Assembly: GCF_019279795.1 (NCBI RefSeq)
Contig: NC_056745.1
Coordinates: forward strand, 1,489,948,295-1,490,012,294
Length of the DNA: 64,000 bases
Direction: 5' to 3'
Source of the DNA: Protopterus annectens
Taxonomy: Eukaryota > Chordata > Ceratodontiformes > Protopteridae
In this document: positions 1 through 11,165 of the stretch, piece by piece
How positions within the stretch are numbered: the first letter of the stretch is position 1
Layout of the letters: each line of letters opens with the position of its first letter
Notes under the pieces: model-generated
Databases searched by the model: none
What the model saw: the letters and a program-made list of their open reading frames with translations, nothing else
What the model was told of the DNA's origin: nothing
Program-made: the position numbers and the translations under genes

Positions 1-2029
1 ATTAGCAGAGCGCGCTAACCGAATTACTGGGCATCTGGTCTGCACCTGCAGTATTTATAGGGTGCTGACATCTTTATTTCTACAGAGGTATGTACATCTA
101 GTACTACCTGTCAGGTGGGGGATAGCGTATATATGCATTTGCAGCCACCTATGTCAGGGTCAGATATGCACATCGCACTGGCAAGTTATGTTCTATACCA
201 TGCTTCATGACCACAGAACCTGTAACACACAACACAACCAGTCCAGAACACCACTCCCACATCCAGGACACACACTTTGCTTCCCTGGGAACAGTGCCGG
301 GATATGCAGGTGTTCACATACACCATTCCAGTTGTTAACATCAGGTACAGGCATATTGTGTGTGGGAACTACTCAGGCCTCTACCACTTTACCCTACAGC
401 CACTACAATTTGTGGGTCCATGTGCTATGGCAGAACCACTTACCACAGCCACATGGGGGAATACATATTGCACCTGTCCATCTGCAACATGGGTACTCAC
501 TGTTCCACACCAGAGGTAGACCACCATTGTTGATATCTGACCATACCCACCTTTCCCTAGACATCCATATCCCATCCCCACCCCCAGGCAAGGTTGTCAC
601 TGCAAACAAACTGTATTTAGCACAAACAGACTCTACACTTGTGAAGACTGGGGTGGACGACTTCAAAGGACCCATGCTGGGGGACTATACTGGCCACTCT
701 GCATAATCCTTGACAATTGCATTCTATGAGCATATGTAAGGTTTGCATTGATCATGCTATCCCACATATACCCATGACTGCTCCACAACAAGACACCTGT
801 CAGGTGTACACCAGCCATATATGAGCCGTCCAACAGACAAAGTGAGCTAATACATTGCAGAGCTGTAGCCCACAGAGGGAGGACATCTGTGAACAGTACT
901 AGCACGACACTTCATTCCCACATAATCATCACAACACAGTGTTGACAGTGGAATTGTCCAGACAATGCAGATAGGGCTCCCCTCAGTCTGTTATTGATGC
1001 CCACTTACTGTTAGAGGTCCTCAGCAACCCTCTTCCAGCACACACCAACAACATGGCTGTGGCTTAGCACATTCAAACCCTGGGATCTCCACTGCGCCCC
1101 TGCTTGACAGAGGCACAGCTCACTAGCCTCACACATTACCTTATGTGACCTACTTTACAGTGGCACAGTAGCCTACTGTACTGGGGATGCAGATGCCAAG
1201 CACACTCTGGCTAAGCTGTCATTCCCTAGGGCAACAAGCCTAGTATTGACCTCTACACCCATATGTTCAATTGTCAGATGCACAATATTTGTTGTGCTGT
1301 TAGACTGTTTGCAGGTCTTTATTGCCATAACATTCCCTGTTCCTATGAACAACTTGTGTATCTGTGGAAGATGTTTGAATATGAGGGTGATCCACTATAT
1401 CACTTATGTCTCTGTAGTCATTTACTGTGTGCACTGGGCAGATTGCTATGTTGTGGTTGGTTCCTGGAATGACACGTACAAATACCAGATATGTGTGGCC
1501 AACTGCTAAATGGAGATATGGCCTAAGTGTGTGAGCATGCCCAGTTCAGCCTTTCCATGGCATGTTGTCTGACATATGCCTCATTTATCAAAGTGTGCGA
1601 GCATGCCAAGTGTGAGCTTTCCATATGTTGAACTCTGAAGTCCACCACATATTTGGGTGTGTGTGAACTTCAACAATATCTCACATTTATGGTTGTGTGT
1701 TGGGTGTCATGTTGTGTACTAACTAGCCAACTGCTTCGTGTCTGCCACAACAGGGATTATACTGTGCCTGCAGAGATTGCATGGGATACTTTGCATACAG
1801 TTGTCAACATCCTTTCATAATGACCTAACACTGCAGTACCGTATAGTGTACTGGTTCAGTACTTTCACTGTGGTGGACAGTATCCTTGGCTTTAGTCCTA
1901 TCACTGCTTGACATCTTCATAGTGAGCACAACAGACTGTGTAGGGGCCAGTTGTGCACATATGACCATGTTGCATTATGTTCAGATATGGACTACCTACA
2001 CCAGGCTTGTCCAACATTGGTAGTGTATT
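1..2029. other. Unassigned region left of the LINE nest
   Basis: I recognise no coding domain here on either strand. The open frames are short and lack family motifs. Around 1520-1630 a phrase containing 'gagcatgcc' and 'gtgagctttcc' appears twice in diverged form, which suggests an old noncoding repeat. The region could be the other side of the DNA that the LINE nest inserted into (the Harbinger-bearing DNA at 11166-12836), but I see no sequence proof of that. Confidence 0.4.
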
Positions 2030-3926
2030 CCACAACATAGGTGGACATTGGCAAACACTAGCGATGTTCCCTAGGCCATTTCTGATGCTAGTCACAGAGT
2101 GTGTTTGTCCTTCGACACACATTGTAACTGGAGTTTGCCATGACATATGTTATGGTTAGTATACTGTGCCTCCTTCTACCTCTGACATAACAGTGATACC
2201 CAGGGTTAACCTACCATCTCCCATCCACTCATCAGGATTCCTCTTGAGGGGTGTCAATAGGTGACTCTCTGGCTAACCTGTACTGGGAGTTTACTCAAGA
2301 GTGGGGGTGCCTTCTGTGTTATGGATCATTCTGTACAGCTTGTCCTATGTATGTTAGTGCTGGGGTTCAGGTCTCTCATGTGCATAGCTCACTGCCATTC
2401 AGATTGTACAAGGTGCAGCATGTTCATTGATTCCAGCTTGGACATGGCTTCATACATCAGGCACAGCTTGCCTCTGGGTGGGCAGTATGGCACTGTGTGG
2501 AGCTGCAGTTTGTTTACTCAGGCAACACATGGCATCTGTTCATGCTCTTTGCTACTCCTGGTGGGGTACTGTTGTGGACTTTACAGTTGATGGAGGTGTC
2601 TGCTGAGGTATATCCCACAGGGGCTATTGTAGTCAATTGTGATGCTGATGAAGGATGACTGCAGAGCCACATTGACCTCCCCTTATCTACATCTGACAAC
2701 CTTCATGATTGGGTGGGTATATGGTATGTTTCTGCGAACACTACAGCCACATGTTTGTCCAATGCAGGATATCTATCACCTTGTGCCCCCAGGTCTCTCA
2801 TTACATGTTAGGTACGTAATGGGTTAACACTTGTGTGGTAATTTGTGGGCACTTACTGTATATCCACGGTGGTTGTCTATACACAGTTCTGCAATTAGCT
2901 TGCTGACATGGCTATGGCTCCAGTTGTCTGTTTCTATGTGGCCCTTTTGTGGGTTGCTTGTGTCAGCTGGAGGTCGGATATGGTGGGCAGTTTGTACTCC
3001 TCTGCATACATGTTCAGTCACAGTCCTTCCATGTTAGCCTGTACCTATGGGACATATATACGGAACAGGGGAGGTCCCAGGACCAAGCCTTGTGGGATGC
3101 CACTCATATCTGCTTTGTAGTCTGACATGGATGCAGCATATCTGGCCATGTCAGTTCTGTCCTTGGTCTGGTTTGCAACCCCTCTACTGACATAGGGGTT
3201 TATATTTAAGCTGGTGAACATATCCATACTGAACTCGTAGGGTATTGTCTGGAAGCATATGCACGATCCAGCTACGCTGTGTGGACCACATTGCCCTCAT
3301 CAATGACCTTAATGACTGTTTCAAATGGGTCAAACATGTTTAGGGGCAGGATCTGCAGTTACAACAGCCACACTGGGTAGGGTCTGGTGTCAGTAGGTCC
3401 ACGATAGCTTTATGTCTGCGGTACATACTGATGCTTTCCATAGCTGTGCAGACCAAGCTTGTCAGGATCCTGGGGTGGTAGTTTGCAGTATCCATTCAGG
3501 CAACACCTTTGTTGTGAAAGACCACTGTTGTTGTACACTGCTCTTTGGGTACATATCCTGTGGTAAGGCTGACATTGGGCAGTAGTATGATTTGGCATTC
3601 CATTATTCTTGGAGTCCATGTTGGCCTCAGCCCAGGACACCATCACATACCTTTGCTGCTGTGTGTTTTGCTTTGCAGATGTTGGCTGTTACCTCAGCAT
3701 CTGCAATGTCAGGGGACCAGCAGTCTGCTGGGATAGATATTTTGCATTCTGGGGGGTGGTTTGCACTGAACCTGTCAGGTTGTATGTTGGCAATATGTGT
3801 GTGTGTTTGGTATGTTGTTTGTAATATCTGTGTGATTTGGAGCATATCTGTGAATTCCCAACATGGTTCCTACCATCAGTTAAGTAAGCCTTGTGATTAT
3901 CCTTAGTGTCCTGTACAATTTGTATC
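2030..3926 (-). mobile_element. CR1-like LINE, 3' half of the oldest split copy
   Basis: On the minus strand this decayed copy runs from the endonuclease-RT linker to the 3' end. The linker at about 3926-3689 contains DTKDNHKAYL. The RT finger/palm region at about 3646-3045 contains SLNINPYVSR and GIPQGLVLGPPLF (motif B). The next palm block at 3021-2824 contains ETDNWSHSH. The C-terminal block near 2220-2280 has the SLALFKRNLDEWMG-type signature. The frame is broken many times. The 3' end near 2030 is placed from a decayed version of the family's 3' stem-loop and is approximate. Its 5' half lies at 9886-11165; the two halves are separated by a younger LINE. Confidence 0.75.
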
Positions 3927-5262
3927 TTCATAGGTTCATAGGTTCATACTAGGCTATCCACCCTAGGGCATTAGTAAGCCTAGCCAGAGTGTGTGTGTCT
4001 TTCGCCGCCCCTTGCTATGTGACTATTATGGCCATTTATGCCTCTGTCTGGACGTGACACAGTGAAGACCCCCAGTGTACATGTACGATCATCCATCCAC
4101 TTGGCAATATTCCTGTTGAGGGGTGTCAGTGAGGGGCTCTGCCTAACATGGATTGGGATCCTGTTTCTGGGTGTGGGGAGCCTCTGGGTTATGTATCTGT
4201 CCCTCCAGCACATCCTATTTCATTATGTGTTGAGGCTGACATCTGTCACTCTCACAGCTCCAATGGCTTTGATTTCCTGTGGTGGAGCATGTCCATTACT
4301 CCTGTGTTGGACATGGCCTTGTACAACAGACATACAATGCCTCTGTGTAGGCAGTCTGTGACTGCATTCAGCTGGGGTGTCTACAGCCAGGCAGCATATG
4401 ACATATATTTGACACCCTTTATCCTCTTGGTGGGGTACCTTTGAGGTCTTCCTAACCGCTGCAGGTGTCAGGTACGGTACATCCCATATGAGTCATTGTA
4501 CTAGATTATGGGTCTGGTAAGGGAACAGTACAGGGGCACAGTGACCTCTGTTGATGTAGATGTGAATCCTTTCATGATACGGTGTCCAATATAGACAGTC
4601 TTCCTAGCCACATTGGCATTGTGAGTGTCACATGACAGGTTACTGTCGACTTGTGTCCCTAAGTCCCTGATTACTTCTTGCATACATAATGGTGTACCAC
4701 CTATGTGGTAATTTGTGAGTACCTTGTCTGGTATTTGGTGGGACATTCATACTGTCCAGTGTCTTCAGGATGTCTGGGTGGGGTTCCTGTGTGTGAGAGT
4801 GTGGTCTGTCGCCTGCTACAGACTGTACAGCAGTTTTGACTACACTTAGGTGCACATGGGTGGTCTGCGCTGCTTCGTGCATTGTCAGTTACCTGGCCGT
4901 ATGGGTGTCTGTGCTGCATATGGATACTCCCCCTCCTTTGATGTTTTGGTCCAGGTGTTGGGGCCATAACGCATGATATGTGGTATAACCTGGTAGTGCT
5001 GGTGTGCTATCAGTAGGCTTGCAGCAGGCTTCTGTCACTGCACAGACATCGATGTTCTCCATACTGGGAAGTGCCTCAGGTGCATGCATATTGCAGTTTA
5101 CACATCTGGCATTGGTCAGCATTACCCTTATGTTTCTTACCACTTATGTTTTCTAGGGTGGTGGGTTAGTCTTTTTGGCCTTGCCTACATACGGCTCTAT
5201 GGAGGTGGCAAAGGCCTTATCCAGTATCCAGACGCCCAGGGGTAACAGGTGCAAACCATCCC
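3927..5262 (-). mobile_element. CR1-like LINE, 3' half of the middle split copy
   Basis: Reading the minus strand from 5262, the piece starts inside ORF1 at the esterase block RDGLHLLPLG. It continues into the endonuclease N-terminus (5143-4889, DVCAVTEA and GGGVSICS), then jumps by internal deletion to the RT thumb (4746-4501, EVIRDLGTQVDS). It then runs to the C-terminal block (4213-3980, CWRDRYITQRLP and IPIHVRQSPSL). It ends in the 8-bp tail repeat TATGAACC at 3929-3949. The tail abuts the linker of the older copy, so this copy inserted there. Its ORF1 5' part is at 9034-9885 across the inserted plus-strand LINE. Confidence 0.8.
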
Positions 5263-6110
5263 TGGAACAGCACAAAACACAAATACATGCGAGAGATGCA
5301 ACTATACAGCCAAACTGGAGGCTGAGCTCTCTCAACATAGGACTGGCAAGACCAGTCGGGAGGAGAAGGTTACCACACACACTATAGACCCAGTCTCACA
5401 TAGTACCATCACAACCTCAAATCATACACATAAACACACAAAGACATACTCGGAGGCTCTGATCAAAAATCTACCAAAACAGCAGAGGCCACCAAAGCAG
5501 ACACCCAAACAACCACCACCTCAGAACACATCACCTGCAACACATAGACCTCACAGTCAGAGTGTCAAACAGTCACAGCCCTTAAGGCCAAACAAAATGC
5601 CAGACACACTAGTCATTGGTGACTCCATAGTCAGACACACTGACGTCCCGCTCACCAGACTGAGTAAGGAGAAGGTCACAGTAAGCTGCCTGTCGGGCGC
5701 TAGAATCCGCCACATAACGCAAGCACTCAGGTCTCTCAACAGCAGGTACAAATACGACTCAGTCATTGTCCACGCTGGTGTAAACGACCTGAGATGTACC
5801 TCCTTGGACTACATGAAAAGAGACATCAAGGAGCTCTCTGATTATGTAGCCCAGGCAGGTATGACCCTGACCTTGAGCAGTATCCTACCTTCACCAAGAA
5901 TGATGCCACAATACAGAGATAAGATGATCAGCTTTAACAATTGGCTTAAACACTGGTGTCATTCAAAGGGGATCCAGTGTCTGTCTGCCTGGGATGACAT
6001 GCTGGACAAGCCACGCTGCTTGCAAGGGACGGCTTGCACCTGTCACCCTGGGATTCCGGATATTGGCAAAGGCTCTTGCCACCCCATAGTGCCTTTTTAG
6101 GCAAGGCTCA
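5263..6110 (+). pseudogene. LINE ORF1 with SGNH/GDSL esterase domain (broken)
   Basis: The open frame runs to the stop at 6098-6100. The N-terminus has a Cys pair (TCERCNYTAKLEAELSQH), perhaps a remnant zinc-binding or coiled segment. A Pro/Thr/Gln-rich linker follows. The esterase domain begins near 5600: block I is VIGDSIVRHT (catalytic Ser), block III is VIVHAGVNDL. The Asp-His block (ARDGLHLSP) lies around 6020-6050 but in another frame, so a frameshift near 6020 removes it from the open frame. CR1 ORF1 proteins are known to carry such an esterase and to bind nucleic acid. The ATG at 5249 belongs to the flanking older LINE and is not the real start. Confidence 0.8.
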
Positions 6111-6149
6111 AATTCTAAACCTACCACCCTAGAACACAAAAAGGAAAAA

Positions 6150-8927
6150 ACTAAGGTAATGCTGCTCAATGCCAGAAGTCTGAATCTCAAAATGCACGCA
6201 CTGAGGCCCTTCTCAGTATGGAGAACATCGATGTCTGTGCTGTGACAGAAACCTGGTTCAAGCCTCCTGAGAGCACCCCAGCACTATCAGGTTTTACCTC
6301 ATATCATGCGTTCCGGCCCCAAAATCCGGACCATACCAAGAACGGAGGGGGTGTATCCATATTCATCAAGGACTCCCACACCTCAAGACTGGTTGCAACG
6401 CACGATGCATCGGAGACCATCCAGGTGCAATTAACCATAGGCAAGACTGCTCTGCAAATTGTAGCATGTTACAGGCCACCTCACAAACTCAGGAACCTCA
6501 CATGGCCTTCCTGAAAACACTAGAGGGGATAAATGTATCACCAAACACCATCATACTAGGTGACTTCAACTACCCTAATATAGACTGGGAACACTACTCA
6601 AGCCCAAACACCCTAGCCCAAAAGTTCCTGGAATTCATAAACTCAAATGCCATGGAACAACTAGTTGCCATCCCCACAAGAGGAGATAACATACTTGACC
6701 TCATCATCACGAACATGGGAGCACAATGTTCAACACCGAAGTATACCCCTCACTGGTGAGATCAGATCACAAACTAATCTCGCTGGAGGTCCTCATCCCA
6801 CCCCACCTGAAATAAAAAGACCACAGTAAAGAACTTCTCGAAAGCCGACTTCACACTTCTAAAGACTAGTGTGGTCTCCTTTAAGGCCCCCGAGCCGGCG
6901 GAAAACAGTACACATGCCGCTGAATCACTTATAAATGCCTTCTACCAGCACCTGCAGGACTGCATGGATAAGGCAATCCCAAGCAAAACAAAGACTCTCT
7001 GTACCAAAGGCAAGCGTCCAGTCTGGTGGACCCCAGCCATAAACAAACTCTACAACAAAAGGAGGAAGCTACTACAAGATAGAGCAAAATCCTTAAAAGG
7101 TAAGACACCCTTGATCACTATAAGTAAAAAACTAAGAGCTCTCATAAAATCATCCAAAGCAAATTTTGAGAGAAAAATAGCTAAAGACTCAAAAGACAAT
7201 CATAAGGCCTTCTTTAGCTATGTTAGAAACCTGGGAGGAAACTCCCAGATATGCTCAGAACTAGTTCAAAATGATGTGAAGATTACTGATCCTATGGACA
7301 TTGCCAACATACTGGCTGACAGGTTCAGTGCAAACTTCTCCCCCTCCCCCAAGGAGAGATATCTATACCAAATGATTGCAGCCCCCAAACATCTCCAACG
7401 CCCAAGTGAGAACTGCTCTCCAAAGCAAAAAACACAGCATCCATGGGACCTGATGGTGTCCCCGGCTGTGTGCTCCACGAACTCAATGAGGAATTAAACC
7501 CACAGCTAGGACAGCTGTTTAATCAGAGCCTTACCTCTGGATACGTACCCAGGGAGTGGCGCACTGCAACTGTGGTCCCACTTCACAAAGGCGGTGCCTC
7601 CACCGACCCTGGAAATTACCGGCCCATTAGCTTGACAAGCCTTATCTGCAAAGCCATGGAGAGGATCATAATGGATCATAATGGACCTCATAATTAAAGA
7701 CATAGGGAATTTGCAGACTTTGGATCCAACCCAGTTTGGCTTTGTCAAAGGCAGATCATGCCTTTTAAACTTGGTTGACTTTTTCGAAACAGTCACCAAA
7801 GCCATTGATGAGGGAAAGGCAGTCCATACAGCCTACCTCGATCTGGCGAAGGCCTTCGATACAATACCCCACTCGGGTATCATTGAAAAACTCATCAGCT
7901 TAAATATTAACCCATACATCACAAGATGGGTTGCAAACTGGCTGAGTGACAGAACCCACAGGGTCAGAGTTGCTGGCGCCATGTCAGACTCAAAGCCTGT
8001 CACAAGTGGTGTCCCACAGGGCTCAGTCCTAGGCCCACTCTTGTTTGGCATCTACTCAAGTACAAGCAAACACAGGAGGGTTATGGCTGACAAAGTTTGC
8101 AGATGACTGCAAACTGGGCGCCATAGTAGAAAACACATCTGACACAGATATCCTTCAGAAGGGTCTCACAGAAACGGATAACTGGTGCCAGAGCCATGGC
8201 CTAAAGTTAAATGCCAAAAAATGCATAGTCATACCCTTCGGGAAAAACAAGGTTACCCCTAGCTACCAAATAGGTGGCAATCCACTGAGCACAGAAGAAG
8301 TTATCAGGGACCTGGGGACCCAGGTTGATAGTAGTCTGTCATTCGACACCCATGTAGCTAAAGTAGTTAGGAAGACCTTCTACATTGCCCACCTTATCAT
8401 GAAGGGAGGTCATTGTCTCCCTCTACTCATCACTCATCAGACCAATGATTGAGTACAATGCCCCATTCGGAATGTATCTGACCCGACACTTGCAGCAGCT
8501 GGAGAGGCCACAAAAGTTCCTCACCAAAAGGATAAAGGGTCTCAAAAATCTGTCCTATGCTGCCCGACTGAAAGAACTCCAGCTCTATTCAGTCGCTTAC
8601 CGCTTGCTCAGAGGTGACCTTTGCCTAACATACAAGGCCATGTCAAACCCAGATTTGATGAATATGCTTCACCTCAAAAAATCTAGATCCATCAGAGCCA
8701 CAAGGGCGGGAGACTTAAACCTCGACACAGCTATTAATAGGACGTGCTGGAGGGATAGATTCATCACCCAAAGACTCCCTATGCTGTGGAATAAAATCCC
8801 GGTATATGTGAGGCAGAGCACCTCGCTGGCCTTGTTTAAGAGAAATCTTGACCAATGGATGGGAGATCGCAGATATACCCCAGGGATTACCTCAGTGTCA
8901 CTGCTCGACAGAGGCACAGCAAAATAA
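6150..8927 (+). pseudogene. LINE ORF2: APE endonuclease plus reverse transcriptase (broken)
   Basis: The endonuclease starts near 6150 with MLLNARSLN, then AVTETWF (6238-6260), LGDFNYPNIDW (6560-6590) and SDHKLISLEV (about 6760-6795), which are the catalytic Asn, Glu, Asp and His motifs. A basic linker follows (6871-7430; VWWTPAINKLYNKRRKLL, KDNHKAFFSYVRNLGG). The RT has GPDGVPGCVL, NYRPISLTSL, QFGFVKGRSC, YLDLAKAFDTIPH (motif A), SGVPQGSVLGPLL (B), KFADDCKLG (C) and GLKLNAKKC (D). The thumb and C-terminus end with FKRNLDQWMGDR. Frame changes fall near 6500, 6760, 7440-7500, 7680, 8060 and 8440. It would catalyse target-primed reverse transcription if whole. Confidence 0.88.
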
Positions 8928-8978
8928 TGGGTATATTTCCCCATACTAAAGGGGTGGCGTAAGCCACAAAACTATGGG

Positions 8979-9033
8979 CTAGGCTTGTAAATGCCCTTGG
9001 GCAGATAGCCTAGTATGAACCTATGAACCTATG
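8979..9033 (+). promoter_or_regulatory. LINE 3' stem-loop and 8-bp tail repeats
   Basis: CTAGGC (8979-8984) pairs with GCCTAG (9008-9013), enclosing a second hairpin GCCC (8993-8996) with GGGC (8999-9002). Two TATGAACC repeats and a partial third follow. Related stem and tail sequences recur at the 3' ends near 3929-3985, 18450-18512, 19790-19850, 22290-22354 and 59672-59732. Such 3' structures with short tail repeats are typical RT recognition signals of CR1-type LINEs. Confidence 0.7.
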
Positions 9034-9885
9034 GCTTGTCATGCATGACATCTCAAGCAGACAGACATTAGACCCTCTTGGACTGACAGCTGTAACTGTG
9101 CCACCTGTTAAAGCTGATCATTCTGTGTTTGTACTGTGGCATCATTCTTGGTGAGGGTTGGATGCTGCAAAAGGCCAGTGTCATACCGGCCTGGAGTACA
9201 TACTCAGAGAGCTCATCCATGTCTCTTTTCATGTAGTCCAGGGAGGTACATCTCAGGTCATTCACACCAGCATGGACAATGAGGGCATCATATTTCTGCT
9301 TGCTTTGGGGTGACCTGCGTACTTGTGTTATGTGGCATATTGTGGCAGCCTACAGGCAGCTTACTGTACCCTTTCCCTTGTTCAGTCTGGTGAGTGGGAC
9401 AGCAGTGTGTCTGCCTATACAGACACCTATTACAACTGTATCAGGTATGTTGCTTCTCCTTCTGGCCTGTAACTGTTTGGCACACCAGCTTTGTGTACTA
9501 TGTGTTGCATGTGCTATGTTTGGAGGTTGTGGTTGCTTGGGATCTGCTTTGGAGGCCTCTGTTGGTGTGGTGTGTTTGCAATTAGGGCCTCCGGAAATGT
9601 TATTCTGTGTTTATGTGTTTGGTTTACAGTTGTGATAGGTCTATGTGGGACTGGGTTTGTGGTGTATGTGGTTACCTTCTCCTCCTGACTAGTTTTGACA
9701 GTACTGAGTTGGGGGAGCTCAGCCTCCGGTTTGGATACATGGTTGCATCTCTCACATATATTTGTATTTATTGGGGGGAGTTGTGGGTTGTCTGTGTACT
9801 TGGGGCAGGTGTCTCATTGCCTCTGGATTCACAGATTCTACTTGTTGTGGCTGGCCTTAGTGGATTGTATGTGTGGACATATTTT
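9034..9885 (-). mobile_element. CR1-like LINE, ORF1 5' part of the middle split copy
   Basis: Minus-strand ORF1 sequence. The Cys-pair N-terminus (ICERCNHVSKPEAEL) is at about 9760-9720. A Pro/Gln-rich linker follows. The esterase block with GVNDLRCTSLDYMKRD and SPRMMPQYKHRMIS is at 9265-9068. It runs down to the LDK residues at 9034, where the plus-strand LINE interrupts it; the next ORF1 residues resume at 5262. Several stops and frame shifts are present. The 5' limit next to the older LINE is approximate. Confidence 0.75.
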
Positions 9886-11165
9886 ATTGCCATACTACTG
9901 ATCAGTGATTACTTCCCTTTTTATGTTTGCTCTATCATGTAGCAGCTTCCTCATTCTCTTGCATGGTTTGGTAATGGCTGGAGTCCAGCATGCCAGATGC
10001 CTGCATGTATGGCATTGTGTCTTGTTGTTATTTGTGATTGCATAATCCAAGCATTCCTGGCTGTGTTCATGGAATGCCTGTATAACATGTTCTGTGGTGT
10101 GTCCCATATTCTGCACTTCCACAGGACCTTTCGTGGATTCCACATCGGTTTGGAGGAGTGCAACCTATGCTTTACACATGTTTTTCACTGTGGTTTTCTG
10201 GCCAGGGACTGTGGTCAGGATGTGTATATCCAGTGTGATTACTCTATGGTCTGGTCTTACCAGTGAGGGATACACTTCTCATCTTGCCATCCAGTACACA
10301 TGTTGCTGATTATCACATCCAGTATGCTTACCCCTCTTGTGGGAGTGGTACATTGTTCCTGGGAATTTTGGTTTATGGATTCTGGGAACTTTTCTCCTAC
10401 TGTATTGGTGCTAGTATAATGCTCCCAGTGTATGTCTGAGTATTTTCAGTCAAGCAATATAATGTGGTTTGGGGGGCTTGATATATTCATGTATTCCAAC
10501 ATTGGCCAGGTGCAGTTCCTGGTATTAGGACAGTAGTCTGCAGCAGGCTATATACTGGGAGGCGGTTTTAGCCATTGGTATTTGACCATGGCTAATCCAT
10601 GCTGCTTCTTGTTCTGGTACCAACATGGGGGTGTGGTTATCCTTGACATTTATTGCTAGTCACCCTCCTTTTGTAGCTTGTTCCATGTTTTGTGGCTGTA
10701 CAGCACAGTATGAGGTGTAACCTGGTAGTGTTAGGGTGCTGATGTGAGCCTTGACCCAGTTTTCTATTACAGGACTGATATCAACATTCTCCATACTGTG
10801 TGCGTTTACACTGCACGCATCTTGCTGTTTAGACTTCTGGCATTGGGTAGCATTACATCTAGGTTCCTATCCCTTGTGGTACCTATGAAGGTGGGTTTGT
10901 GTTTTGAGACTTACCTATTCAGGGCATGCTGTGGGTACTGACAGCCTTTGCCAGTATCCATGGGCCTGGACTGATAGGTGCACGCCACCCCTAGCAGGTG
11001 GTGCATCATGTCATGCTCAGCATGTCTTCCCAGGCTGAAACACATTGGCTCCCCTTTGACTAACTGCATTACTTCAGCCAGTTATTGCAATTGATTATCC
11101 CATCATCATTTTGTGGCTTCATGCTTGGTGAGGGTGGATGTTAGTCAGGGTCCTCAGGTGTGCAT
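9886..11165 (-). mobile_element. CR1-like LINE, 5' half of the oldest split copy
   Basis: On the minus strand the copy begins within ORF1 (near 11165; 5'-truncated) and passes the ORF1 3' end (about 10990-10880). It then shows the endonuclease N-terminus around 10860-10740 and the linker (10143-9895; ACWTPAITKPCKRMRKLLHDRA). It stops in the linker, and the following linker residues (KDNHKAYL) are found at 3926. The reading frame is heavily decayed, the oldest of the three nested LINEs. Confidence 0.7.

Larger units (their letters stand above)
5263..9033 (+). mobile_element. CR1-like LINE, nearly full-length youngest copy
   Basis: This plus-strand LINE has an esterase-type ORF1 (5263-6110), an ORF2 with APE endonuclease and reverse transcriptase (about 6150-8927), a short 3' UTR with a stem-loop (8979-9013) and two TATGAACC tail repeats. 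It sits in a minus-strand LINE exactly between that element's ORF1 (resumes at 9034) and the next ORF1 residues (ends at 5262). It is therefore the last insertion in the nest. RT motifs and the C-terminal thumb match the CR1 clade rather than L1 or RTE. Frameshifts break both ORFs, but the copy is clearly less decayed than its hosts. Confidence 0.88.

Noticed and set aside
62-706. 214-codon plus-strand frame
   Set aside because: No domain, His/Pro/Thr-rich low-complexity translation, overlapping frames on both strands; no support as a gene.
5249-5262. ATG at 5249 as the LINE ORF1 start
   Set aside because: These bases belong to the minus-strand LINE next door; the plus-strand copy begins at about 5263.
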